From a virus: a stretch of DNA of 34,865 bases. Positions 1 through 7,241 of this stretch are shown here, one piece after another. The position numbers and the translations under genes are program-made. The stretch lies in IMG/VR virus record IMGVR_UViG_3300008516_000158, positions 1-34,865 of that record; one strand, written 5' to 3'. How positions within the stretch are numbered: the first letter of the stretch is position 1; every line of letters starts with the position of its first letter. The notes under the pieces are model-generated. The model did not search any database and was not told the origin of the DNA. It saw only the letters and a list, made by a program, of their open reading frames with translations.

Positions 1-99
1 TCAAGCATTGGAAGAAGAAGATTGACGACCGTGTCGCCGCCGGCATGGGCGGCCTGGAAATGGACTTGTCCGACGTTGGCCGCCTGGCGGAACTATACC
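1..99. repeat. Terminal direct repeat, left copy (circular overlap)
   Basis: Bases 1-99 are identical to 34767-34865. A perfect short overlap at both ends is what an assembler leaves when it closes a circle, and the small-terminase reading frame continues without a break across the join. The real unit is therefore about 34,766 bp, circular or circularly permuted. A true packaged terminal repeat of this size cannot be excluded from sequence alone. Confidence 0.95.
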
Positions 100-329
100 A
101 AAAGGGCGAACGCCTGGCGCGGGGGCTTGCCACGTCGAAGGCGGAAGTAATCGTCGAAGTCCTTCCGCCCCTGGTCAAGGACATATTCGCCGTCTTCTTG
201 GCCGTGAACGTTATCACGAACGACCCGCCGGAACTGGTCCGGAAGCGGCAAGCCGAATTCATTACCCGCGCCGACGGCGTCATGGTCCAGTATTACGGAC
301 AAAAGCAAATCGGGAAAGGGGGCGAATGA
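1..329 (+). CDS. terS: Terminase small subunit, C-terminal part (gene begins at 34424)
   Basis: This is the 3' part of the gene that starts at 34424 and crosses the circular join; base 1 is the second base of a codon and the frame stays open to the TGA ending at 329. The complete protein is 223 aa. This part is helical and charged and would be the oligomerisation or large-subunit-contacting region that follows the N-terminal DNA-binding helices, as in other small terminases. The ATG at 45 is internal and not the real start. The last codons overlap the start of the cytosine methyltransferase gene by 4 bases (ATGA), indicating translational coupling. Confidence 0.7.
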   Translation, partial: KHWKKKIDDRVAAGMGGLEMDLSDVGRLAELYQKGERLARGLATSKAEVIVEVLPPLVKDIFAVFLAVNVITNDPPELVRKRQAEFITRADGVMVQYYGQKQIGKGGE

Positions 330-1030
330 ATAATCTTGTATTAAGCTTGTTCCCAGGCGTCGGCTTAATGGACCGCGCCTTCGAAGAAGAAGGGTTCACA
401 ATAGTTCGGGGACCCGACATTCTTTGGGGCGGCGACGTCCGCCGGTTCCATGTTCCAGCTCATTTATTCGAGGGGATTATCGGCGGGCCGCCATGTCAAT
501 TCGCGTCGTTGGCTTTACATTGGCAAGGGAAGGAAACGAAACATATATCGGAAGACTTAATCCCTGAATTCGTACGGGTTGTCGAGGAAGCGAAGCCGAC
601 CTGGGTCGTCATGGAAAACGTCGTGCCGGCCAGGAAAAGCAAGGGCATACCGGCCGACTGGTTATATGTGAAGTTGCGCGATTGGGATTGTGGGGGGCTG
701 ACTCATAGGAAGCGCGCCTTTTGGGTTTGGCCGCCGACCCTGATATTCGCGCCCCCGAAGCGACCTGGTAAGCCCGAATACTCCGTCCTGAAGAATAGCG
801 GCCGGCAGAAGCTATCATTACAGCAAAGGCGTGATAAGACCTTTCGGACACATCAGAAGCCGCTTACCTTGAAGCAAGCCGCCGAACTTCAGGGTTGGCC
901 GGAAATGGCCGGAATCCTGAAGGATATGTCGGCGACTTATGCCGTCGGCCTATTGGGTAACGGGGTCCCGCGGGCAATGGGCAAGTATATCGCGAAGGCA
1001 ATCAAGTGGGCATTTTATGGCCAACTGTAA
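326..1030 (+). CDS. DNA (cytosine-5) methyltransferase
   Basis: A 234-aa C5-cytosine methyltransferase, predicted to transfer a methyl group from SAM to cytosine in DNA. Conserved motifs appear in order: motif I FPGVG at residues 9-13, motif IV GGPPCQ at 53-58 with catalytic Cys57, motif VI ENV at 97-99, motif VIII HRKR at 127-130, and motif X GNGVPRA at 211-217. It is shorter than typical bacterial enzymes (over 300 aa), so the target-recognition region between motifs VIII and X is small (about 80 residues). No restriction enzyme lies next to it, so it is an orphan phage enzyme, most simply protecting phage DNA from host restriction. It sits between terminase small subunit (ATGA overlap) and a zinc-ribbon gene. 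The recognition site cannot be read from sequence. Confidence 0.92.
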   Translation: MNNLVLSLFPGVGLMDRAFEEEGFTIVRGPDILWGGDVRRFHVPAHLFEGIIGGPPCQFASLALHWQGKETKHISEDLIPEFVRVVEEAKPTWVVMENVVPARKSKGIPADWLYVKLRDWDCGGLTHRKRAFWVWPPTLIFAPPKRPGKPEYSVLKNSGRQKLSLQQRRDKTFRTHQKPLTLKQAAELQGWPEMAGILKDMSATYAVGLLGNGVPRAMGKYIAKAIKWAFYGQL

Positions 1031-1433
1031 GCAATGCGGGGGCCCGCTGAAGCGCGGGAATATCAGGTTCGTTCGGAACCCTGGAAAGCGGCCGTTCCGG
1101 ATACACCGGCATTGTCCCCAGGCGCGTTCGGAAGCTATTCAACCTTACGGATTGCCGACCAGGGGCGGCGGTACCGCGGGAAGCCCGCTTCAGCGGCCCC
1201 AGGATAGCACAGGGGGGCCCGTAGCGGTTGAAGCGGTATTGGAGTATTCGACGCCGCTGAAATACCGGTATTTTGTAACCAGGGCGACGGCCGAAAAGCT
1301 TCAGCGGGCAATCAAGGGCGGACAAGTCGGGATAACGGTTGAAGTGATTCCCGTCCCTGAATACTTCCTGGAAGCGGACGTTGAAGCATTTACGGCTTAT
1401 GTCGAAATCGAATTCAAATGGCCAACCGATTGA
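1017..1433 (+). CDS. Hypothetical protein with N-terminal zinc-ribbon-like motif
   Basis: A 138-aa protein starting at the ATG at 1017, which overlaps the end of the methyltransferase gene by 14 bases. The frame is open further upstream, but that segment is a shadow of the methyltransferase. The N-terminus has CKQC followed about 25 residues later by HRHC, a plausible zinc site (C-x2-C...H-x2-C) in a basic context. The C-terminal half (about residues 70-138) is a compact acidic alpha/beta region rich in Val and Glu. Codon use (GAA, GTC, CTG, CCG) matches neighbouring phage genes, supporting it as real. Family not recognised; it could be a small nucleic-acid-binding partner of the modification genes around it, but that is only inference from position. 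Confidence 0.7.
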   Translation: MANCKQCGGPLKRGNIRFVRNPGKRPFRIHRHCPQARSEAIQPYGLPTRGGGTAGSPLQRPQDSTGGPVAVEAVLEYSTPLKYRYFVTRATAEKLQRAIKGGQVGITVEVIPVPEYFLEADVEAFTAYVEIEFKWPTD

Positions 1434-1626
1434 ACTGGACCTGGACGAATGGTTCCAGATATGGGTCGCTGACCAGGTCGCCGCGGACATGGGCCTTTCA
1501 ATGACCTGGGAAAAAACCGAAGAAGGGCTTATAATAGGAATGGGAAAGTCGAATGAAAGTGCTATTGATAGACGCCGACGGGAAGCTTCCCAATATCGCC
1601 CTTCACAAGTTGGCGATATGGCATGA
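1399..1626 (+). CDS. Small acidic hypothetical protein
   Basis: A 75-aa reading frame that fills the gap between the zinc-ribbon gene (ends 1433) and the radical SAM gene (starts 1553), overlapping both. I chose the ATG at 1399 because codons from there to about 1550 follow the phage pattern (GAA, GTC, GAC, CTG). The frame opens slightly earlier at 1381. The protein begins with a short polar stretch, then an acidic helix containing LDLDEWFQIW and a WEKTEEGL segment. The last 24 residues overlap the radical SAM gene in another frame and look like passive read-out. No family recognised. Overlapping small genes of this kind are common in compact phage genomes, but this could be spurious. Confidence 0.5.
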   Translation: MSKSNSNGQPIELDLDEWFQIWVADQVAADMGLSMTWEKTEEGLIIGMGKSNESAIDRRRREASQYRPSQVGDMA

Positions 1627-2437
1627 AAACCAGGGCGACGAAGTGACCTGGAATATGCCGCTTTTCTTGGACCAGGCGGACAAGGTTTACATTTCAACGA
1701 TACTGACGAAGTCCTGGCCGAAGGTCGAAAACCTGGTCGGGTTGCGGCCCGATGCCGTCGTCGGCGGGACGGGCACCTGGGGCTTCATTGACCCGCCGCC
1801 GAAGCTTCCCGCTGAAGTCGAAGCGGTCAAGGCGCGAATCAATTACGGATTCACAACGCGGGGTTGTATCCGGCATTGCCCGTTTTGCCTGGTCCCGTTG
1901 GTTGAAGGGAATATCCGCGCGGTCGGCGACATATACGACGTTTGGGACGGGAAGGCGAAAACCTTGACGTTGCTCGATAACAATATCCTGGCCCTTCCTG
2001 ACCACTTCGAAACCATTGTCGAACAACTGGTTTCGAACGGTTTAATCGTTGACTTCAACCAGGGCCTTGATATTCGCCTGGTAAACGGACGGACCCTTCC
2101 TTTGCTTCAGAAGCTTAAAATGCGGCGTCTTCGGTTCGCTTTTGACGACCCGAAAATGGCCGCCATAATTAAAGAAAAGGTCGCCCTGGTCCGCCAGGCG
2201 GGATTGAACCATGACGTCTTCTTTTATGTCCTGGTCGGTTTCGATACTACATTCGAAGAAGACCTGGAACGGTTGAACCTTCTTCGCCGCCTGAAGTGTC
2301 GCGCTTACGTTATGCGTTATGAAACGGTTCGGGGAAAGCGGGAATATATCAGGCTTGCCGAATGGGTCAATCAGCATTGGACATTCGCAAAGTATGATTT
2401 CGACGAATTCTGTCAAGCTTATGAGGTAAAGGGTTGA
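1553..2437 (+). CDS. Radical SAM protein
   Basis: A 294-aa protein with the radical SAM signature C-x3-C-x2-C at Cys105, Cys109 and Cys112, which would bind a 4Fe-4S cluster and cleave SAM to a 5'-deoxyadenosyl radical. The first 80 residues (MKVLLIDADG..., then a GGTGTWG turn) look like a Rossmann-type segment such as the cobalamin-binding-like N-terminus of many class B radical SAM enzymes, although no DxHxxG cobalamin motif is present. The remainder reads like a TIM barrel, with DFNQGLDIR and YVLVGFDT as likely strand-loop segments. Substrate unknown; relatives in phages are usually left as radical SAM protein. It lies between two DNA methyltransferase genes, so a role in nucleic-acid modification is possible but unproven. 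The frame after its TGA stays open into the next methyltransferase. Confidence 0.85.
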   Translation: MKVLLIDADGKLPNIALHKLAIWHENQGDEVTWNMPLFLDQADKVYISTILTKSWPKVENLVGLRPDAVVGGTGTWGFIDPPPKLPAEVEAVKARINYGFTTRGCIRHCPFCLVPLVEGNIRAVGDIYDVWDGKAKTLTLLDNNILALPDHFETIVEQLVSNGLIVDFNQGLDIRLVNGRTLPLLQKLKMRRLRFAFDDPKMAAIIKEKVALVRQAGLNHDVFFYVLVGFDTTFEEDLERLNLLRRLKCRAYVMRYETVRGKREYIRLAEWVNQHWTFAKYDFDEFCQAYEVKG

Positions 2438-2590
2438 AGCGGAAGCGTACTTCCGCAACTCGATTTTCAGCTCGGAAAATTCGTAGCTAGGAAAACCAGC
2501 TCGTCAGCTCGCAAGGGCGGCAAGAATAAGGAAGATATTGCCGGATTATTGAATTCAGAAGGGACAAGGCAAAGGAAGGTCCCGGGACCA
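2438..2590 (+). other. Intergenic segment with hairpin and CAGCTCG triplet
   Basis: This 153-base gap follows the radical SAM stop. Two bases after the TGA is a perfect 7-bp hairpin (2439-2445 with 2450-2456, loop CGTA). The heptamer CAGCTCG occurs three times (2469, 2497, 2505), putting several CTC triplets into a genome where CTC is rare. The frame of the radical SAM gene remains open through the whole gap into the methyltransferase. There is no T-run, so this is not a normal terminator. A TTG start at 2549 exists, but the ATG at 2591 fits the methyltransferase family better. Confidence 0.5.
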
Positions 2591-3292
2591 ATGAAACCAT
2601 TTTACGAAGAAGACGGCATTACGATTTATAACAGCGATTGTCGTGAGATATTACCCGCGCTGGCCGCGTCCGACTTCAATTGGACTGACCCGCCTTATAA
2701 CGTCGGAAAGGATTATGGTCCATGGACCGACAATTTGCCCGATAACGAATACCTGGACTTTTGCCGCTTCTGGATTGGCGAATTCAAACGGCTGAATCCG
2801 GAATCAATCGCGGTTTACGTCCCCAGGAAGTATATCCTGGATTACTGGAATATGCTCGGGACCGACTTCAAACAAATCGTCCTTCCCTGGCGGCCTGAAG
2901 GTACGTTTGGCAAAGGGAAACTGATAAATCAATTCGGTTCGATATTGACGAATGCGTTGGCGAAACGACTGACAAAGGACGTTTGGTACGATTGCCAAAT
3001 GCGGGGCTTGGGTTACTTCTTCAGAGAAAATCATTATGGACACCCTGGTTATACCAGCGAAGATATTACCAGCCGTGTCATTGCCGCATTCACGGACCCA
3101 GGCGACCTTATCGTTGACCCGTTCCTGGGGACGGGGACGACGGCCTTTTGCGCGAAGAAGCATGGCCGGAAATGTATCGGTATTGAATTAAACGAACGGG
3201 ATTGCGAAGTCGCGGCGAATCGTTGCCGTCAAACTGTCATGGAACTGGAAACAGAAAAGCCCGTTATTGACCAGGTTAAATTCGAATTATGA
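2591..3292 (+). CDS. DNA adenine/N4-cytosine methyltransferase, DPPY type, beta order
   Basis: A 233-aa SAM-dependent amino-methyltransferase. The catalytic motif IV TDPPYNVG lies near residue 36 and the SAM-binding motif I, VDPFLGTGTTA, lies near residue 193. IV before I defines the beta group, and DPPY suggests N6-adenine rather than N4-cytosine. The C-terminal IGIELNERDCEVA segment is the usual strand following motif I. The ATG at 2591 is preceded by a purine-rich AAGGAAGG stretch and gives the family's normal N-terminus. No matching nuclease is nearby, so it is the second orphan methyltransferase here. The target is unknown; GATC is absent from the genome, so methylating GATC would be pointless for self-protection. 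Its stop overlaps the large terminase start (ATGA). Confidence 0.9.
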   Translation: MKPFYEEDGITIYNSDCREILPALAASDFNWTDPPYNVGKDYGPWTDNLPDNEYLDFCRFWIGEFKRLNPESIAVYVPRKYILDYWNMLGTDFKQIVLPWRPEGTFGKGKLINQFGSILTNALAKRLTKDVWYDCQMRGLGYFFRENHYGHPGYTSEDITSRVIAAFTDPGDLIVDPFLGTGTTAFCAKKHGRKCIGIELNERDCEVAANRCRQTVMELETEKPVIDQVKFEL

Positions 3293-4773
3293 TTACGAAG
3301 ACGCCGTACCTATTCAAAGACGCCGCGACCGCGGTCGAAATAAGGCGCGCTGAAGACGTGTCCAACTGGACCAGGACGCCGGCGGCCCTGGGGAATCACT
3401 TGTCGAACGGGTCATACGAACGGATTCAGCATATTGACTTCCTGGCCGACGTAATCGCCCAATGCGCGGAACGGGCCTTGTTCCTGGTAATCACGATTCC
3501 GCCCCAACATGGCAAGTCCGAACTGGTTTCACATTATACGCCCGTTTGGTTCCTGAAGAAGTTCCCCTGGAAGAAGGTCGGCCTGGCGTCGTATGAAATG
3601 GGTTTCGCTTCCGAATGGGGCGGCAAGGCGAAGGACACGATTACCGACCACGGCGACGAACTGAATATCCAGCTTACCCAGGACACGAAGGCGAAGGGCC
3701 GATGGCGGCTTCGCGGGTATGGCGGCGGAATGACCGTTGCCGGTATCGGCGGCCCCTTCACGGGTCGGGGTTTCGACCTGATTGTCATTGACGACCCGAT
3801 TAAAAACGACGCTGAAGCCCTTTCGGAAGTGTACCGTCGGCGGAACTGGAATTGGTATCGGTCCGTTGTCCGGCCCAGGCTTCAACCTGGCGGGTCCATT
3901 ATCGTCATTATGACCCGCTGGCATGAACAAGACCTGGCGGGGGCCTTATTGGGGAACCCGCCGGAAAGCGAAGAAGAACTGGTCCTGGAAGAAGAAGACG
4001 TCGAGCCCGACCCCTGGGAAGTAATCAACCTTCCGGCCCTGGCCGAAGAAAACGACGTCCTGGGGCGAAAACCAGGGGAAGCCCTTTGGCCCGAACGGTA
4101 CGACGAAACGGCCCTGAAGAAGCTTCGGGTCGCCGCCGGCCCCTTTTGGTGGACCGCGCAATACCGCGGGAAGCCGCAACCGGAAGGCGGCGGTATTATC
4201 AAAACGGCCTGGTTCAAATCGTACGAAGACGAAGACCTTCCGCCAACCTTTTCGCGTGTCGTCCAGATATGGGATACGGCCCACAAGGAAAAGCAACGGC
4301 ATAGCCGTTCGGCGTGTCTTACCATCGGCCAGGCGAACAACCCGCGCCGGTATTATCTTCTGGACCTGTACGCCGCCAGGCTTATATATCCTGACTTGGT
4401 ACGTGCGAGCGAAGCGCAATATGACAAATGGGAACCGGACAATGTCATTATCGAAGACAAGTCGGCCGGAATTTCCCTTATCCAGCAACTTCGGCAGGAT
4501 ACGAAGGTCCCGATTCGGGCGGTCAAGGCCATTGACGACAAGGTCACGCGGGCCCATACCGTAACCGGCGTCATGGAAGCCGGCCAGGTCCTTATCCCGC
4601 GTCATGCTTCCTGGTTGGCCGATTTCCTGAAGGAAGTCGGGGACTTTCCCAACGGGGCCCATGACGATATTGTGGACGTCCTGGTTCACGGCTTGCGCTT
4701 CCTGAAGCCGCGGTTGAAGGGACACCGCCAGGGGGTCGAAACCGAAGAAAAGAAGTCACGCTGGCGTGATTAA
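3289..4773 (+). CDS. terL: Terminase large subunit
   Basis: A 494-aa packaging motor protein. The N-terminal ATPase has a Walker A-type loop PPQHGKS at residues 71-77, Walker B LIVIDDP at 164-170 and the coupling motif TRWHE at 209-213. The C-terminal RNase H-like nuclease carries acidic residues expected for metal binding: IWDT (Asp329), VIIEDK (Glu389/Asp390) and HDDIVD (Asp459/Asp460). Length and domain order are normal for the gp17-like/Terminase_6 group. It would cut concatemeric DNA and pump it through the portal with the small subunit encoded across the circular join. The start overlaps the upstream methyltransferase by 4 bases. It is separated from the small terminase by five genes, which is unusual but not rare. 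Confidence 0.97.
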   Translation: MITKTPYLFKDAATAVEIRRAEDVSNWTRTPAALGNHLSNGSYERIQHIDFLADVIAQCAERALFLVITIPPQHGKSELVSHYTPVWFLKKFPWKKVGLASYEMGFASEWGGKAKDTITDHGDELNIQLTQDTKAKGRWRLRGYGGGMTVAGIGGPFTGRGFDLIVIDDPIKNDAEALSEVYRRRNWNWYRSVVRPRLQPGGSIIVIMTRWHEQDLAGALLGNPPESEEELVLEEEDVEPDPWEVINLPALAEENDVLGRKPGEALWPERYDETALKKLRVAAGPFWWTAQYRGKPQPEGGGIIKTAWFKSYEDEDLPPTFSRVVQIWDTAHKEKQRHSRSACLTIGQANNPRRYYLLDLYAARLIYPDLVRASEAQYDKWEPDNVIIEDKSAGISLIQQLRQDTKVPIRAVKAIDDKVTRAHTVTGVMEAGQVLIPRHASWLADFLKEVGDFPNGAHDDIVDVLVHGLRFLKPRLKGHRQGVETEEKKSRWRD

Positions 4774-4785
4774 AAAGGGGGGACC

Positions 4786-4917
4786 ATGAAGTATAAACCG
4801 ATAACGATATATCCCGACGAAAACCGTCATTTCGAAATACCCGAAGGATTCATATTCGTTCGCGCTGATAGCAAGTGGAATTATATCCAGGGGCTTGTCC
4901 CGATTGTATCAACTTGA
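4786..4917 (+). CDS. Small hypothetical protein, 43 aa
   Basis: A 43-aa reading frame with a very strong ribosome binding site (AAAAAGGGGGG, 4773-4782) four bases before its ATG. The peptide starts MKYKPITIYPDENRHF and has aromatic, strand-like residues, ending VPIVST; no cysteines, signal peptide or membrane segment. It follows the large terminase by 12 bases. Its stop codon TGA at 4915-4917 lies inside the -35 box of the promoter for the portal operon, so the end of the gene doubles as regulatory DNA. No family recognised. Confidence 0.6.
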   Translation: MKYKPITIYPDENRHFEIPEGFIFVRADSKWNYIQGLVPIVST

Positions 4918-4920
4918 CAC
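4906..4920. promoter_or_regulatory. Operator-like dyad overlapping the portal promoter -35
   Basis: GTATCAACTTGACAC is an imperfect palindrome centred on the -35 box of the promoter at 4914. Its reverse complement nearly equals the dyad at 28788-28802, which covers the start region of the ribbon-helix-helix gene promoter, and it also resembles the iterons at 30176-30256. A protein bound here would block RNA polymerase. The binder could be the ribbon-helix-helix protein or the replication initiator; the sequence does not decide. Confidence 0.6.
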
Positions 4921-4943
4921 TTTCAAGAAAATAGCAGTAAACT
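4914..4943 (+). promoter_or_regulatory. Sigma70-type promoter for the head operon
   Basis: TTGACA at 4914-4919 is followed after 18 bases by TAAACT at 4938-4943, about 38 bases upstream of the portal ATG. The same TTGACA-N18-hexamer geometry is seen at 23233, 26029 and 28757. The -35 is perfect and the -10 has two mismatches to TATAAT. It would drive the portal and following head genes and is probably repressed through the overlapping dyad. Confidence 0.6.
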
Positions 4944-4980
4944 TTTGGAAGGCCCGAAATAACCGAAGGGGGAATGTTGA

Positions 4981-7020
4981 ATGGAAAACCGAAAGCCGAA
5001 CCCTTCCCAAAATAAACAGAACCCACGATACCGCGGCGGCCGAAGACTAAAACCACTTTCGCGTAGATACCAAAGCGACGCGGGCAATATCCGGACCGTG
5101 GTCGGCGTCACGGGCTTGAAGCATATCGGCGGCCGCATTCGCGAAGAATACCTGAACGCAATCAAAAACTGGTCAACCGAAGTCAAGCTATACCTGGAAA
5201 TGAGGGACGACCCTATTATCGGGGCCTTGACTGACGCGATTAAACTTCCCCTTCAGGCCGCTTCCTTCGACGTCGAATCGGCCCCAGGGGGAAGCCCCAA
5301 TGACAAAGCCGCCGCCGAATGGTTATGGGAAACAATGAACAACATGGAAAATCAACCCTGGATTTCCCATGCTGAAGACGCCCTGGAATGCCTGGACTTC
5401 GGGTTCGCCCTGGGGGAAATTATCCTGGACAAACGGGTTGACGGCCGCCTTTGGTTGAAGAACATTGACCCGCGCGGCCAGGAAAGCTTGAACCGTTGGG
5501 AATATGAACCGAACGAACGGGACAAGCTTGTTTCCTTTATCCAGAATGACCCGAATTCTGGCGAACAATACACGGTTCCAATTGCGAAATGCGTACATTT
5601 CCGGTATCGCGGCCGGAAGGGGAATCCCCAGGGTCATTCGATACTTCGGGCCCTGTATCGGCCTTATAAGTTCGCGCGCAACCTGGAAGACCTGGAAGGA
5701 ATCGGTATCGAACGCGACGTCGGCGGAATGCCTTATGCTAAACTGACCGACGACAACTTCGAACCCGCGGACCTTGACGACCTGAAGGCCGCGCTGAAGG
5801 GTCTTCGGAAGGACGAAGAAGTTTACCTTATCGCCCCGCCTGGCGTTGAAATTCAAGCTTATGGCGGCGGTTCGAAGATATACGACGTCAACGTGGTCAT
5901 TGACCGCTGGCATAAAATTACACTCATGCGCTTCTTCGCCCAATTCCTTATCCTGGGAATGGGGACCGTCGGGACGCAATCCCTGGTCAAGGGTTCCCAG
6001 GACTTTTTTACCCTGGTCCTGGAAGCGGTCCAGCGGTACCTTCTGGAAACCTGGAATCTTCAACTGGTCCCGTACCTTTTCCGGTTCAATGCCTGGACTG
6101 GAATATCGGGGTATCCGACAATCGTTTGGGAAAAACCAGGCAAGGTTGACCTGAACGCCCTTATCACCGCGCTGAATACGGCGGCCGGCGCGAAATTGCT
6201 TACGCCGACCGACATTGACGAAGACCACTTGCGCGCAATCGCGGACCTTCCGGAACTTCCGGAAGAAGAACGGGGGGCCCCGCGTGACGTTGAGCAACCG
6301 CCAATGCCAGGATTATTCGACACGCCCGAAGCTGGATTGAAGGAAACCAGTAAACGGATTAACCGCCTGGAACATAGCTTGTCCGAATTGATAAGGAACC
6401 TTCAGGATAAGACGTTCAAGAAAATGACGCCTGAAGATTGGGGCAAAGAATACGAAGGGGACTTGCCCCATTGGGCGACCGATAAGACCCCGTCCGCCTT
6501 CGCCCAGGATTACGTCAAAAAACTGAAGGCGGCCAACGTGAAGTCGGTCCTGGAAGTCGGTTGCGGCAATGGCCGCGATTCGATATTCTTCGCGGAAGCG
6601 GGCTTCAAGGTAACGGGTGTTGACGTGGTTCCGAAGGCCGTCGAAATAGCGAAGAATAACGCGAAGGAAGTCGGCGTCAAGGTTGATTTCCGGACGGCCA
6701 ACGCGGAAGCATTACCGTTCGCCAATGAAAGCTTCGACGCGGTTTATACCTTGTCCGTCCTTCATTCGACGAATATCAACCGAAGCTTCAAGGAACTTTC
6801 CAGGGTATTGAAGAAGAACGGACAAGCCTTCATTTATATTTATTCGAATACCCAAAAGGTTTCGGGCGAAGTGGATACGACCGCGACGCTGGAAGAATTT
6901 ATCGCCTTAATGAAAACATCGGGCTTGACCATTCAGGACCTATACACGGACCAGGAAGAAGATTTCGACGAATTCGGGGAAATGCACAGGGTATTCGTCA
7001 CTTATGGGAAGAAGGAATAA
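4981..7020 (+). CDS. Portal protein fused to a C-terminal SAM methyltransferase
   Basis: A 679-aa protein with two unrelated parts. Residues 1 to about 455 match the DUF935/Mu gp29-type portal: EMRDDPIIGALTDAI, DPRGQESLNRWE and RGRKGNPQGHSILRALYRPY are typical core segments, and the length is close to a complete portal. A predicted coiled-coil linker (about 455-480, NRLEHSLSELIRNLQDK) leads into a complete class I methyltransferase (about 482-679). Motif I is VLEVGCGNGRD (about 523-533), the acidic ribose-binding residue lies in VTGVDVV, and SFDAVYTLSVLH is motif IV. No stop, frameshift or internal Shine-Dalgarno separates them, so both should be made as one chain. A ring of 12 copies would place 12 methyltransferases at the portal vertex. 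Substrate unknown. ATG 4981 follows GAAGGGGG by 6 bases. Confidence 0.9.
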   Translation: MENRKPNPSQNKQNPRYRGGRRLKPLSRRYQSDAGNIRTVVGVTGLKHIGGRIREEYLNAIKNWSTEVKLYLEMRDDPIIGALTDAIKLPLQAASFDVESAPGGSPNDKAAAEWLWETMNNMENQPWISHAEDALECLDFGFALGEIILDKRVDGRLWLKNIDPRGQESLNRWEYEPNERDKLVSFIQNDPNSGEQYTVPIAKCVHFRYRGRKGNPQGHSILRALYRPYKFARNLEDLEGIGIERDVGGMPYAKLTDDNFEPADLDDLKAALKGLRKDEEVYLIAPPGVEIQAYGGGSKIYDVNVVIDRWHKITLMRFFAQFLILGMGTVGTQSLVKGSQDFFTLVLEAVQRYLLETWNLQLVPYLFRFNAWTGISGYPTIVWEKPGKVDLNALITALNTAAGAKLLTPTDIDEDHLRAIADLPELPEEERGAPRDVEQPPMPGLFDTPEAGLKETSKRINRLEHSLSELIRNLQDKTFKKMTPEDWGKEYEGDLPHWATDKTPSAFAQDYVKKLKAANVKSVLEVGCGNGRDSIFFAEAGFKVTGVDVVPKAVEIAKNNAKEVGVKVDFRTANAEALPFANESFDAVYTLSVLHSTNINRSFKELSRVLKKNGQAFIYIYSNTQKVSGEVDTTATLEEFIALMKTSGLTIQDLYTDQEEDFDEFGEMHRVFVTYGKKE

Positions 7021-7241
7021 TGGCCTGTACCTGGGGAAAGAAGGACGGACGCTGGATTTGCCAGGCGAAGCATTGTTCCCATTGGCGCGAAGACGGTTGC
7101 GAATTGGGGAAGGTATCCTTGACTTGCGATAGGGACGATTGTAAATGGAACCTTAAAAATACGGGCCGTTGCGCGTGTATGGACGTTCACCTGGACGCTG
7201 ACGGCCGTTGTTTGGGTTATGAGAAAACCGAAGTATCATAA
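7020..7241 (+). CDS. Cysteine-rich small protein, probable zinc binder
   Basis: A 73-aa protein with nine cysteines (3, 14, 19, 27, 36, 41, 51, 53, 64) plus several histidines, enough for two zinc sites. It is hydrophilic and has no signal peptide or membrane segment. Its ATG overlaps the portal fusion's stop by one base (TAATG), so it is almost certainly co-translated with the portal gene, and it ends 23 bases inside the MuF-like gene. Position between portal and MuF suggests a head-assembly or portal-associated function, or a partner for the portal-linked methyltransferase, but this is inference. No family recognised. Confidence 0.7.
   Translation: MACTWGKKDGRWICQAKHCSHWREDGCELGKVSLTCDRDDCKWNLKNTGRCACMDVHLDADGRCLGYEKTEVS

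Noticed and set aside
1002-1697. 231-aa reverse-strand open frame over the small genes at 1017-1626
   Set aside because: No ribosome site; its codons mirror the forward genes, whose codon bias (GAA, GTC, CTG) leaves the complement free of stops. Protein is Arg/Pro/Ser-rich with no motif.
5323-6297. 324-aa reverse-strand frame opposite the portal
   Set aside because: Shadow of the portal gene; no start signal and no recognisable domain, while the forward frame has clear portal motifs.
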